64,000 nt of DNA from Paramecium pentaurelia (lineage: Eukaryota > Ciliophora > Oligohymenophorea > Peniculida > Parameciidae). The translations under genes and the position numbers were made by a program. Under the pieces are notes generated by a model. It did not search any database. It was not told where the DNA came from and saw only the letters and a list, made by a program, of their open reading frames with translations. The stretch covers positions 90,582 through 154,581 of the forward strand of contig CAJJDO010000136.1 of the NCBI GenBank assembly GCA_905183005.1. The letters are read 5' to 3'. Below are positions 50,704 to 62,517 of this stretch, piece by piece. Numbering within the stretch: position 1 is the stretch's first letter; the number at the start of each line of letters is the position of its first letter.

Positions 50704-53270
50704 ATCCAAATTTTTTCCATATTTTCACAATTTCCTCATTTGCTCGAAATTGAGGAAGTTTTGAAATTTTTTTATTGATTACTGAAATAATAACCATAAA
50801 ATAATGAATAGTATCTTAAAAATCTATTTTTAATTATTAGCAATATATTTTTTTTTACATAATAGAGATTTTTCTTAAATTTTTGTAATTAAATTGAATG
50901 ATCAGATAAGTTAATAAAAAAGGATAGATTTTTATATTATATTTTGGCATTATTGTTTATGAATATATTAACTATTATTGTTTTACTCTAAGTTTAGAGA
51001 TGATTTCTGTTTAGTTTAGTAGAAAATATCCTTACAGTATTCGTAACACCTTGCTTTTGAAAATCTCGTTTTATTGAACAAAACACAAAAAATATTACTT
51101 ATAAGGGCAGTGGAAGAATTTCAAATGGGATTCATAAGTAATTTAAGTATTAGATATACAGAATAAATTTAGGTATTACATCATGAAATATAGAGAGAAT
51201 GATATCCTAAATGGTTTTTTCATAACCATTATATTATTCTATGTATATGCACCGCCTTGTTACTACTTATTAGTTAAAAAATAATAGCTTGTCGATGAAA
51301 AATTTCGTTCTGGTTTATTGTGTGGGATAAAAATATACTGTTTTTAAATGAGTTATTATTTTATAAATAAATAATTTGAGTAAATATTTTTCCTAATTTC
51401 ATAGATTAACAAAATTTCTTAAAATTTGATTTTAAACAGATGAAATTGAATTAATATAAAGTTCTTACAAATATTAAATTCAGAAGATTATTTCTAAAAG
51501 ATTAAAGTTAAAATCAATTTATGTTTTTTCAAAAACATATTATGAAGTGTATCTTGGTTAAAATAATATTTCTTTATTTTCGCCAGTAAAAACTCATTTA
51601 TATTAAAGGAGATAAAATGAGTGTATTTTATTCTCTTTTCTGATAAATTATAACCTAAATGCTCTAATAATATCTTCCAATAAGATATGAGGGATGTTTT
51701 GATGACTTATAAATAATTATGAATAAAGTCTATGATCAATAAGATAATATTCACTACCTGTATTAATGATAAATCTGACCATAATTTACTTATTTAGTAT
51801 ATAGTCATGTATTGGTAAGGTATTTCCTTTATTTTGGAAAACCCATTTTTGAATGAATAACTAATTCTATATCGGTATTTTTCAAATACATCTATGTCAG
51901 TTTAATATTTGAGAGCTTCACAAACTACTAGATCAATTTTTAATACTCCTGCTTTGTAAATCTCACATAACTTAGTATTTTGAAGATATTGATATTTAAT
52001 ATTTTGTTCCTTTTCCAAAAAAATTTCGATTCAAAAACACTTAAAATGATCTAAATTTATTGATGAATTTGTTCTTTTTTTAAGTAAAAAATAGAAAAAA
52101 TATATCAAAATTTTTTTTTATTGAAATAAATAAAGGATTGCAAAGTCACTGTGACTGTCAACAATAATGAATAGAAATACTCTTCAAAATATTAGACTAC
52201 CCTTGGTAGAAAATAAATGAATTAAAAAAAAAGGCTTTATAAAGAGCTTTCGTAATAGAATTTATAGTGTAAAATTGCTAGTGAAAATAAACAGGGTTTA
52301 TGAAATTTAACTAATTATTATACTTATTTATAATTTTGTTTAATTATTGATTATCAACCTAAACTTACGATCTTGAAAATCAAAAACATACATTAATGCA
52401 TTCAGAGGGGAAAATTGTTAATTTCAAATTGGTTGGTAATAATTTAGTGGCATCTCATGATTATGGAAAAAACTTTTTATAAAATACATAAATTATATAT
52501 TGAATTATATATTGAATTACATAAGAAAAGTAAAACAATTGAAGTTGAAGATAATTTGTATCTTGTTCAACGAATAGTAAATGGGTACTAAACTATACAC
52601 CAATTTATATATATATTTGGAGCGTTAGTTTCACTATAGATTTTTTTAATAGATAATAGTGCTGTGAATAAATTCTGTTAGATGAAATAAGTCTTAAACT
52701 GGGTTCCCTGCATATTTACTCCTGCTTATAGACTAGAATTTAATGCATTTGAGCATAGTTTGGTTGGTTGGAAATAAAATTAGTATTTTCATAATCCTAC
52801 ATAACTTTAAAATATTCATTAGATCCATCGAATTACAAGTTTAATTAGTGATTAATTTTGTTTCAGAATATTTAACGCTTTGTTTTAACAGATCCACGCT
52901 ATCTAATCAAACATTTAATGAATATAAACAAAAATTCATTTATTTTATATTCATTTGAATTTAATTACATGCAGAGATTTTTGTCTAGAATTAAGATGAA
53001 ATGAATTTCAAGTAAAAAAGAAGATTCATTCTTAACAATAGAATTGCAAAAAGAAATGATTGACGAATGTCTAAATGGATAATTAAAAGTTGTTTCTTCA
53101 ATTGTTGTAATGCTGTTAACAAGATTAATATTAATAATATTAATAAGATGCCACAAATATAAATTAATAAACCTAGTAACTAAAATAGAGTTTTAGAAAA
53201 ATAAACTAATAAAATAGTATAAAGTTTAAGTGATTAATTTAAATATTAATAGTATTTCTAAAGTGAAAGT
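50704..53270. other. Long AT-rich region without recognisable genes
   Basis: About 2.5 kb with TGA frequent in all frames on both strands and only short chance frames, quite unlike the dense coding elsewhere. A near-perfect inverted repeat lies at 50732-50757. Near 52490-52515 there is a short tandem repeat (AATTATATATTG). It may be intergenic, decayed gene sequence, or germline-type sequence retained here; the sequence alone does not decide. Confidence 0.5.
50732..50757. repeat. Short inverted repeat (hairpin)
   Basis: TTCCTCATTT and AAATTGAGGAA flank a GCTCG loop, pairing with one bulged base. It lies 30 bases after the stop of the TRIM variant and could fold in the RNA 3' region; it may also be chance. 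Confidence 0.4.
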
Positions 53271-53835
53271 GTATCCAATTTAAATGAAATAAAAAATTAA
53301 TATCTTCTTAATTTATCTAATAAAAGCTTAGTTTTCAAAGAGAAAATGAAATTTAAAATTAAGAAGGGTTTTAAATTTACCTTTGTTGCCTTTAATGATA
53401 TTATATTTAAAGTAATTCGGTATATAAGCCTAAATAAATTCAACATCAAATCCTCATTTTTTATGGGATAAAAAATATATAAGCATAATTAAGTGTTTAA
53501 TATTATATTCTTGATAATAATAATTACACAACATATTGCATTATTGAAATACATACATTATATAATTGATATTTTGTACTTTTGTTTAATTTTGTATACT
53601 AATCAAATGGTTTAATAAATGTTCTCATATTTCTAAGATTTATTTTGTGATGTTAATTAATTCTTCATTATAAAGATTTAATTAATTTATCATTCATTTT
53701 ATAATTAATTGAGGGAGTTACAAAACTTGTTTGTTAATTTATTGTGTGTATTTAACGAAATAAAAATGATTTAGCAACTTAATATTAAAAAAATTGAATA
53801 TGATTTTTTGTCTTTTGTCATATATATTTTAAAGT
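53271..53835. repeat. STAND upstream flank, copy in inverted orientation
   Basis: Related by inverted similarity to 45150-45950 and by direct similarity to 54640-55340. The minus strand around 53380-53460 still encodes GFDVEFIQAY...NYFKYNIIKGNKGK of the small divergent protein. Indels separate the copies, so these are real diverged relatives and not assembly overlap. Confidence 0.6.
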
Positions 53836-54626
53836 ATGAAATCATTTAAAAACCTAGCATACTAAGATAGAGTTATTAATAAATGGGTGTATTTTTGAAT
53901 TAACATTTGAAAATGCTTAATATTTAATAAAGTCAACACCAACCCTATCCTTTCGAGGAGGAGGATGTGTTGGATAAAAAATAAAACAAAAATTCAATAA
54001 ACCACAATTCCAATTGATTACAAATAAAAAATGAAATCCAATAGTCAAGAGCTTGTTGATAAATGTGATTAACTATAAGACAATTTTTCTAGGAATGATA
54101 TAATGATTTCATTATAATGGTTTTCTGATAATAGATATTGGATTAGTGAAATTTGTAAAAATGACAATTTTATTTTAATGCTCTATGATTTGGCATTAGA
54201 ATAATTTAGATAGCTTATTTCAGTTATATCAGTTTATTTAAGAGGATCAGGTTGTCTTTGTTATTATGTTTTGGAAGTTTGTAATGATTTATTATTAATA
54301 ATATATACTTATTAGCTTAACGATGAAAAACGCTTTCTTTTGGTTGAAGTGCATGATGAATTATTGTCTTAGATTGATATTATTCAGAAAGATATTGAAG
54401 CTCATTAAAATTTTTGGTCAAATGGACTAGAGTTTTAGATAACTCTGATAAAAATAGTCTTAATAAATAGTAAGACAAACACTAAGGAATAATAGAATAT
54501 ATTGAAATCAATTGCTTCCTCGGCATTTTCTTCTTTATTATCACTTTCGATAAGTGAAAATTTTATGAATGCCTTATTTGATTTTGCAAAATATTTGCTG
54601 ATTGAAAAATACAATCAATTTTCTTA
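53836..54626 (+). pseudogene. STAND gene 5' end, frameshifted copy
   Basis: From ATG 53836 (ATGAAATCATTT, as in the minus-strand gene) the frame shifts after the first codons relative to the copy at 55341, meets TGA at about 53900, and is shifted again before the RGGGCVG motif. From ATG 54031 it is open to the gap and reads KSNSQELVDKCDQLQDNFSR and onward as in the other copies. It is cut at the 'n' at 54627. Confidence 0.6.
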
Positions 54627-54627
54627 N
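54627..54627. other. Single-n contig junction
   Basis: An isolated unknown base. The right side resembles 53180 onward but with many differences, so a related copy, not an exact overlap, follows. Confidence 0.95.
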
Positions 54628-54639
54628 ATTAAACTAGAA

Positions 54640-55340
54640 TTTTAGAAAAAATATACTAAGAAAATAGTATAAAGTTTAAGTGATTAATTTTCAACTAAGC
54701 AGTAACTGCAAGTAGTAAAATTCATAGTATATCTAAATTGAAAGTGTATTCAAATTAAATGAAATAAAAAAACAATAACTTCTTAATTTATCTAATAAAA
54801 GCTTAGTTTTCAAAGAGAAAATGAAATTTCATAATTAAGAAGGGTGTTACATTTATCCTATTTACCCTTAATGATATAATTATTAAAGTAAATAACTAAA
54901 TAAATTCAACATCAAATCCTCATTAATAATGGGATAAACATATTTTAAATTAAGTGTTTAGTATTTTATTCTTGATGATAATTTCAATAAAAATAATTAA
55001 ATTTATTTTATACACAACTTATTGCATTATTGAAATATATACATTATGTATTTGATATTTTTTTTACCATAAAAATAATTTGTTTAATTTTGTAAACTAA
55101 TCCAAATGGTTTAATAAATGTTCTCACATTTCTAAGATTTATTGTGTGATGCTAATTAATTCTTCATTATAAAAATTTAATTAATTTATCATTCATTATA
55201 AAATTAATTGAGGGAATTACAAAACTTGTTCGTTAATTTTTTTTGTGTATTTAAGGAAATAAAAATGATTTAGCAACTTAATATTAAAAGAAATTGAATA
55301 TGATTTTTTGTCTTTTGCCATAAATATTTGGAATTAAAGT
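54640..55340. repeat. STAND upstream flank, third copy
   Basis: Direct, diverged copy of 53190-53835, sharing long stretches around the start of the STAND gene with substitutions and small indels. A minus-strand trace of the small divergent protein persists near 54840-54930 but is more eroded. Confidence 0.55.
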
Positions 55341-56957
55341 ATGAAATTATATAATACCTAGCATACTAAGATAGAGTTATTAATAAATGGGTGTATTTTT
55401 GAATTAAAATTTGAAAAAGGTGAATATTTAATGAAGTCAACATCAACCCTATCGCTTCGAGGAGGAGGATGTGTAGGATAAAAAATAAAACCAAAAATTC
55501 AAATGTAAACCACGATTCCAATTGATTACAAATAAAAAATGAAATTCAATAGTTAAGAGCTTGTGGATAAATGTGATTAACTTTAAGACAATTTTTCTAG
55601 GAATGATATAATGATTTCATTATAATGGTTTTCTGATAATCGATATTGGATTAGTGAAATTTGTAAAAATGACAATTTTATTTTAATGCTCTATGATTTG
55701 GCATTAGAATAATTTAGATAGCTTATTTCAGTTATATCAGTTTATTTAAGAGGATCAGGTTGTCTTTGTTATTATGTTTTGGAAGTTTGTAATGATTTAT
55801 TATTAATAATATATACTTATTAGCTTAACGATGAAAAACGCTTTCTTTTGGTTGAAGTGCATGATGAATTATTGTCTTAGATTGATATTATTCAGAAAGA
55901 TATTGAAGCTCATTAAAATTTTTGGTCAAATGGACTAGAGTTTTAGATAACTCTGATAAAAATAGTCTTAATAAATAGTAAGACAAACACTAAGGAATAA
56001 TAGAATATATTGAAATCAATTGCTTCCTCGGCATTTTCTTCTTTATTATCACTTTCGATAAGTGAAAATTTTATGAATGCCTTATTTGATTTTGCAAAAT
56101 ATTTGCTGATTGAAAAATACAATCAATTTTCTTACCCTATTCAAACATATCAAATATATTACTTCTTTTTTCTCTTAAAATGGAGCATTATAAAAAATAT
56201 TCAAGAATAGAATTTAGTAAATAAATAAATTGCAAATCTTTAGTTAGGATATTAATAATATGTGCAGAATTCAGATAATTGGATAGTTCACTTTTGTTGG
56301 ATAAATGCTATCTCAGATTTGATTTCATATAGGTAAATTATATCAAAAACCATGTTCTTAAAAAATTAAGATGATATGAAATAAAAATAGTTATGGAATG
56401 AATTAATTAAACTAGATATTATTTAGGTATTGCCTTATGATAAATATCTTGGGAAAGTAAATAATAATTGCTCCTTTAAGTCTATTGATTATGAAACAGA
56501 ACAAATATTAAATGGATTAGGTTTGAATAAGATGAAATTATTTTAAAATGCTATTGTAAATCAATAATTTGCTAATAAATAAAATTTCTTTTAATCTTAT
56601 GTAGATTTTACATTTTAAAAACTAAAAAAACCAGATGAAAAAAACAATCTACCACCAAGATTTGAATTATTGGGTGTTGATGAATAAATGAAGAAAATTT
56701 AACGTTTATATCAATTGTTAAAAGAGATTAAAGAAAAGATCTAAGAACAATATATTGAAAGTTAATTTGAATCATTACCATCGCGTTAGTAAGAAATTGA
56801 GACAAAAAATAAAGTTAATTAATATGATCTAGTTTTAGATAAAGAAAGAGAAGTTCAATAATTAGAGTTTAGTCTTTTCAAACTTTCATATTTACTTCAT
56901 GAAGTTGATTTTACTATGATTATAGAAAAAAAGAGAATAGAAATCTGTTAAGAATAA
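55341..56957 (+). CDS. STAND NTPase N-terminal region, intact frame
   Basis: An uninterrupted 539-codon start from ATG 55341 (MKLYNTQHTKIELLINGCIF), through STSTLSLRGGGCVGQK, a helical region (KCDQLQDNFSRNDIMISLQW, FILMLYDLALEQFRQL), SSAFSSLLSLSISENF, LPYDKYLGK, RFELLGVDEQ and LSYLLHEVDFTMI, to the gap. It is the best model of the family's N-terminus and shows which changes disable the other copies. Continuation is in the next block (from 58285). No known N-terminal effector domain is recognised. The role is inferred only from the NACHT-WD40 architecture of the relatives, which suggests ligand-triggered oligomerisation. Confidence 0.65.
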
Positions 56958-56958
56958 N
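56958..56958. other. Single-n contig junction
   Basis: An isolated unknown base inside the STAND gene; the sequence returns to a point equal to 55629. Confidence 0.95.
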
Positions 56959-58285
56959 TTTTCTGATAATCGATATTGGATTAGTGAAATTTGTAAAAAT
57001 GACAATTTTATTTTAATGCTCTATGATTTGGCATTAGAATAATTTAGATAGCTTATTTCAGTTATATCAGTTTATTTAAGAGGATCAGGTTGTCTTTGTT
57101 ATTATGTTTTGGAAGTTTGTAATGATTTATTATTAATAATATATACTTATTAGCTTAACGATGAAAAACGCTTTCTTTTGGTTGAAGTGCATGATGAATT
57201 ATTGTCTTAGATTGATATTATTCAGAAAGATATTGAAGCTCATTAAAATTTTTGGTCAAATGGACTAGAGTTTTAGATAACTCTGATAAAAATAGTCTTA
57301 ATAAATAGTAAGACAAACACTAAGGAATAATAGAATATATTGAAATCAATTGCTTCCTCGGCATTTTCTTCTTTATTATCACTTTCGATAAGTGAAAATT
57401 TTATGAATGCCTTATTTGATTTTGCAAAATATTTGCTGATTGAAAAATACAATCAATTTTCTTACCCTATTCAAACATATCAAATATATTACTTCTTTTT
57501 TCTCTTAAAATGGAGCATTATAAAAAATATTCAAGAATAGAATTTAGTAAATAAATAAATTGCAAATCTTTAGTTAGGATATTAATAATATGTGCAGAAT
57601 TCAGATAATTGGATAGTTCACTTTTGTTGGATAAATGCTATCTCAGATTTGATTTCATATAGGTAAATTATATCAAAAACCATGTTCTTAAAAAATTAAG
57701 ATGATATGAAATAAAAATAGTTATGGAATGAATTAATTAAACTAGATATTATTTAGGTATTGCCTTATGATAAATATCTTGGGAAAGTAAATAATAATTG
57801 CTCCTTTAAGTCTATTGATTATGAAACAGAACAAATATTAAATGGATTAGGTTTGAATAAGATGAAATTATTTTAAAATGCTATTGTAAATCAATAATTT
57901 GCTAATAAATAAAATTTCTTTTAATCTTATGTAGATTTTACATTTTAAAAACTAAAAAAACCAGATGAAAAAAACAATCTACCACCAAGATTTGAATTAT
58001 TGGGTGTTGATGAATAAATGAAGAAAATTTAAAGTTTATATCAATTGTTAAAAGAGTTTAAAGAAAAGATCTAAGAAAAATATATTGAAAGTTAATTTGA
58101 ATCATTAACATCGCGTTAGTAAGAAATTGAGACAAAAATAACGTTAATTAATATGATCTAGTTTTAGATAAAGAAGAGAAGTTCAATACTGAGAGTTTAG
58201 TCTTTCAAACTTTCATATTTACTTCATGAAGTTGATTTTACTATGATTATAGAAAAAAAGAGAATAGAAATCTGTTAAGAATAAG
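56959..58285. repeat. Overlap copy of 55629-56957 with small errors
   Basis: Matches 55629-56957, identical at first, but with about ten substitutions and single-base losses in the last 260 bases (for example AAAAAAT versus AAAAAT near 58135 and GAAAGAG versus GAAGAG near 58171). The homopolymer slips break a frame that is open in the other copy, which suggests low-quality contig ends. Confidence 0.8.
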
Positions 58286-61200
58286 TTAAATTGTATGAAA
58301 ACTAAAATCAAAAAGATAAGTAAAATTAGAATAAAAAAGATTAAAATAAATAAGGAGTTTAATAAAAATAGCTTGAAAATATTTATAATGATTGGATCTC
58401 ATTATATTTTCCAAATAAATACATTAAAATGTTTAATCTCATTACTAAACTAAGAGGATTTCACTTCAAATTTTCTAAATTTGAGAAAACAGAATCCAAA
58501 TAGTAATAAAAGCAAATTCAAGACAATGATTTAAGTTTACTTATTCACGATGTTTAGCTTTCTATAGAAAAGTTTTTATAAGAACTTAATATTTATTAAT
58601 AATCATTATCGAAGTTTTGGAGGAGTGACAATAAGCTAACAACCATTACAGATAATGAATAATACGATTTAAAAATAAATGAATTCATATTTGAGATTAT
58701 TGAAAAGAATAAATTAAGATTTGTTAATGATGAATACCATAAAGAATTTAAGGAATATCTTTTTCAATAAGAATTTTAAACTCTTGAAGATATTTAAACA
58801 TTTAACTTTAAAGTATAAAACTATATCAAAATGATGAAAATTTTATAAGGTTAACAATTGTAAAAAGCTTATATTTTTTCAAAATTGGAGTTGAATCTCA
58901 AATCTACTTTAGAAACTAAATAAAATAAATAGCTTAAATAATAAGACAATAACCAATAACAATAAATATAAATATGTTAATAAATTTCATAACAAAAAAA
59001 TGATATTGTGGCATTTCTGTAAAATGACATAAAAGATAAAGGTTTTATTGACAAAATACTTCAATAAATTGTAAACTTAAGAAATAAAATTAGAGTTAAT
59101 TTTGCTTTTTAATAGAATAGCTATGTAAGTTCGGCCTTAATTCTATAAAATTAAATTTATAATTAATTATTTAAATTTAATTTGTACTCTTAGTAAGATA
59201 TTGAATAATGCATGATTGATATATTGAAGTTATACAGATAATTTGAGTAATTAAATTCTATTCAATATTAGAATCAAAAAGATCAAACTTTAACATAAAA
59301 TGATATTAAAAATAAGAATACACAAGATCAAATTTAAAATGAAAATAATGAATAGAATGAGTATTTAATACTTATTTCTAACAAAATAAACCAATTGAAT
59401 AACTAAATAATGTATATTAACAAAATTATTGATAATATGGAAGAATTATCTTAGTATGTTCATTAAAATTGTATGGATTTCGAGTATCATTTTCAAAAAC
59501 ATATCTTAGATAATGTTAAATCAATAATCAAAGAATTAATAAATCAATCTTAATTAGATTAATTATTAAATGAATTTATATAAAATAATTTGGATATATA
59601 GTAAAATCAAGGAACTTAAATAAAAAATACAATAAACTTTACTTTAAAAGATTTTGCTACTATTTTTTGTTATAATTAGATAACTTCAGATAAAGCAGTT
59701 TAAATAGATAAAGACTACTAAGAATTATTAGATAATTTAGAATAAGTAAATGATAGTGGAACGAAAGATCTATGATTTAAGTAAAGATTATATTGTTCAG
59801 TAATGGTTCCTCTTTCATTTAATAAAATATAATCCTAAGTCCCTGAAAAAGAATTATTAGTGCTATGCCAAGAATATATAAAAAGGATATGGATGATAGA
59901 AAAGGATGTAAGTGTTAGAGCTTTTCTAAAAAATAAAGAGATAATAGAAGTCTAAAATTAATTATTTTCTCAAGATCTTAAAACTTTCTCTTCAAGTATT
60001 AAAGAGGAGATGAATTAAAAATTGAAGGAAATGGAGGATATTGAATACGCAATTCGCTTTGAAGGCAATCAATCTGAGAGAGATGAATTGTCAAAACAAT
60101 TAACAAATAAATATGAGGAATTTGAAGAATTTCTAGATAATATTTCTGAAATGTATTAGTAATTGAATATGGCTTTAATTTTTTTATAAGAACTTTAAAA
60201 AAAAGTAAAATAAATAAAACAAAAAATAGATGATCTTTAGGAATAAATAAAGAGATTGGAAATGATGTGAGAAAATTAAGAGGAAAAAAATATGAAGATT
60301 TATTTAAAATTAGAAAAGAAAAAGTATTATCTTAAGCTTATCTTTTGGAACTTGATTCTGTATACATCCTATTAAAAATATAGGAGATCAATCCTGTTAC
60401 AGGATAAGTCTAAAATACTCTAAGTTGTAATTGAAAGATTTTAAAAAAGCAATTGAATATAATAAGATTAAAGTAGTGATGATTCTTGATAGTTATGATG
60501 AAATGAAGTAGGACTGTATTCAATCCAATTTAATATTAACAAATAGATTAATCTAAGATCTTAATTAAGTTGATTAAATAAAAAAAAAGTGAAATTTATA
60601 ATAAAATAAAGTTAAATTTTTTCAATTAAATTTGTTTTATGGTGAAAGCCTTTAGACATTAAAAGAAGTCAAAATCATAAATTTTGATAAACAACAAAGT
60701 GAGAATTACCTTAAACATTATTTTAAATTAAGTTAAGTAAATAAAACAATAGAATTTAGATGTTAAAGAATTTTTGGAGATTTGGAATAATATTTTAGAT
60801 TAAGTTGATGATGAAGATGGAATTAATGTGAATTATCCTATTTTACTAACTGATGAATAAATTGTGAATATTTTGGAAATTATATAAAATAACCTGCATT
60901 CCAATATGTTTAAGAAGATTAGTTAATTATCTTAAAAAAGAACTTAAAGATTTATGGAGTGCAGGGTTATTTAATAAAACTATTTAAAATCTAAAAATTT
61001 AACATTTCTTATAGACTCCATTTATGCTTGAAATAGTAGTCTAAACTCTTCCAAACCTTTCTTAAAAATATAAAGGATCTGGAAATGTTTCAGAAGAACT
61101 TCTTAATACTAAAAAGTAAGGAAAATCTATCAAAAAAGAAATTATCAAAATTTATTTATTAAGAGTAAAAAAAAGTAAAAATAATTTTAGAGGAAAATAC

Positions 61201-62517
61201 ATATAAGTAAAGTGAAATTTAACAAGACTATGAGGATCAATAAGATTTAAAAAGTTTATAAATTATTCTTGAAAAATTAGAAGGTTAACACTTTTTTGAA
61301 AAGTATTCGATAACTAATATATCTTTGATAAAAAATAAATAATAAATATAAGTGAAGATGATTTGAAAATTGTGATTGCTGCTTTGAAAATGAAGATATT
61401 TACAATTTATGAATTCTATTAAAACTTTATAGAATTTTATCATGAATAATAAATATAGAAACTTAGATAATTGGGAAAAGTTGAAAATGTAGATAGTTTT
61501 ACGATAGATTTATTATAATTTTCGGAATCATTAGCTATAGAAATGACAATGAATTAAGCAACATAAGTTAATTATGAACAAAAAGGTAGGTTAAAATTAA
61601 AAAATGATTATTTTGACTAAAATAATGAAGATGATTTGAAAATACAATATTTTGATGATTTGGAAGATAACTATAGGAAACTTGTTAGAAGCTCAGGAAA
61701 GGGAAAAGCTATACATTTAATCATAAATCTTTATAAGAATTTTATGTAGCCAAACATATAAATAATTTAATTGATAAACTTTAATTCATTGACAATTAAC
61801 TTACTCAAAAAAATGTAAGTCATTTAGAAAAATCAGTATTTAATAAGAAAGAATTTAATATCTTTTTAGAAAATTACTTTGGGTCTTCGAGAATATTAAA
61901 AGAAAATCTAAAACTTAAGAATGAAAATAACCTTAAATTAATTTCTATTGCTAAATTATCTGCAAAGAAAACATTTAAGGTAGCTTCTTCAAATAGTTTT
62001 TGTTTATTAAGTTATTTGTAAGTGTATCTAGGAGAGTAAGATTTTTCAGGTATACATATAGAAAAAACAACTTTTAAAGGATTATCTTTTTATAAAAGCA
62101 AATTAAAAAAATCTATTTTTAATGAAGTAATTATTGATTCTTGCCTATTTGATCAAGCTAATTTGGAAGAGGCTAAATGGACAAATATGATATTTTCTGA
62201 GAAACCATTATTATAAGGACATAAAGGTAGTGTTGTTGTAATATAATATTCAAATAATGGTAAATTTATAGCGAGTGGAGACTCACAAAAAGTTATAAAA
62301 TTTTTGGATGTTGCAACATTTTAACAAGAAGGAGAAATTAGTGATATTTCTGGTATACCAAAATACTTAGTGTTCTCGGCTGATGATTAACTTTTATTTG
62401 TAGGTGATGATACAAATAGAATTGAGTCTTGGTTGATAAGTGATCTTAAAAATATCATAAAATTGAGATATTTAATTAATAAATAAGAAAAAATTATAAA
62501 AATGCAATTGTCATCAG
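56959..62517 (+). pseudogene. STAND NTPase, degenerate copy lacking the P-loop
   Basis: Continues the plus-strand STAND gene: helical/coiled-coil middle (58286-59770, open and clean), then a 1-base insertion near 59754 and more indels. Near 60420 about 300 bases corresponding to the P-loop part of the minus-strand gene are missing, so the sequence jumps from the pre-NACHT linker (NPVTG) to LKDFKKAIEY and Walker B (VVMILDSYDEM, about 60475-60505). NACHT helical parts, the pentapeptide-like segment (LFDQANLEEAKW, about 62150) and the first WD40 blade follow. Similarity to the forward gene ends at about 62517. Without the P-loop and with shifted frames it cannot make a working ATPase. Confidence 0.65.
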
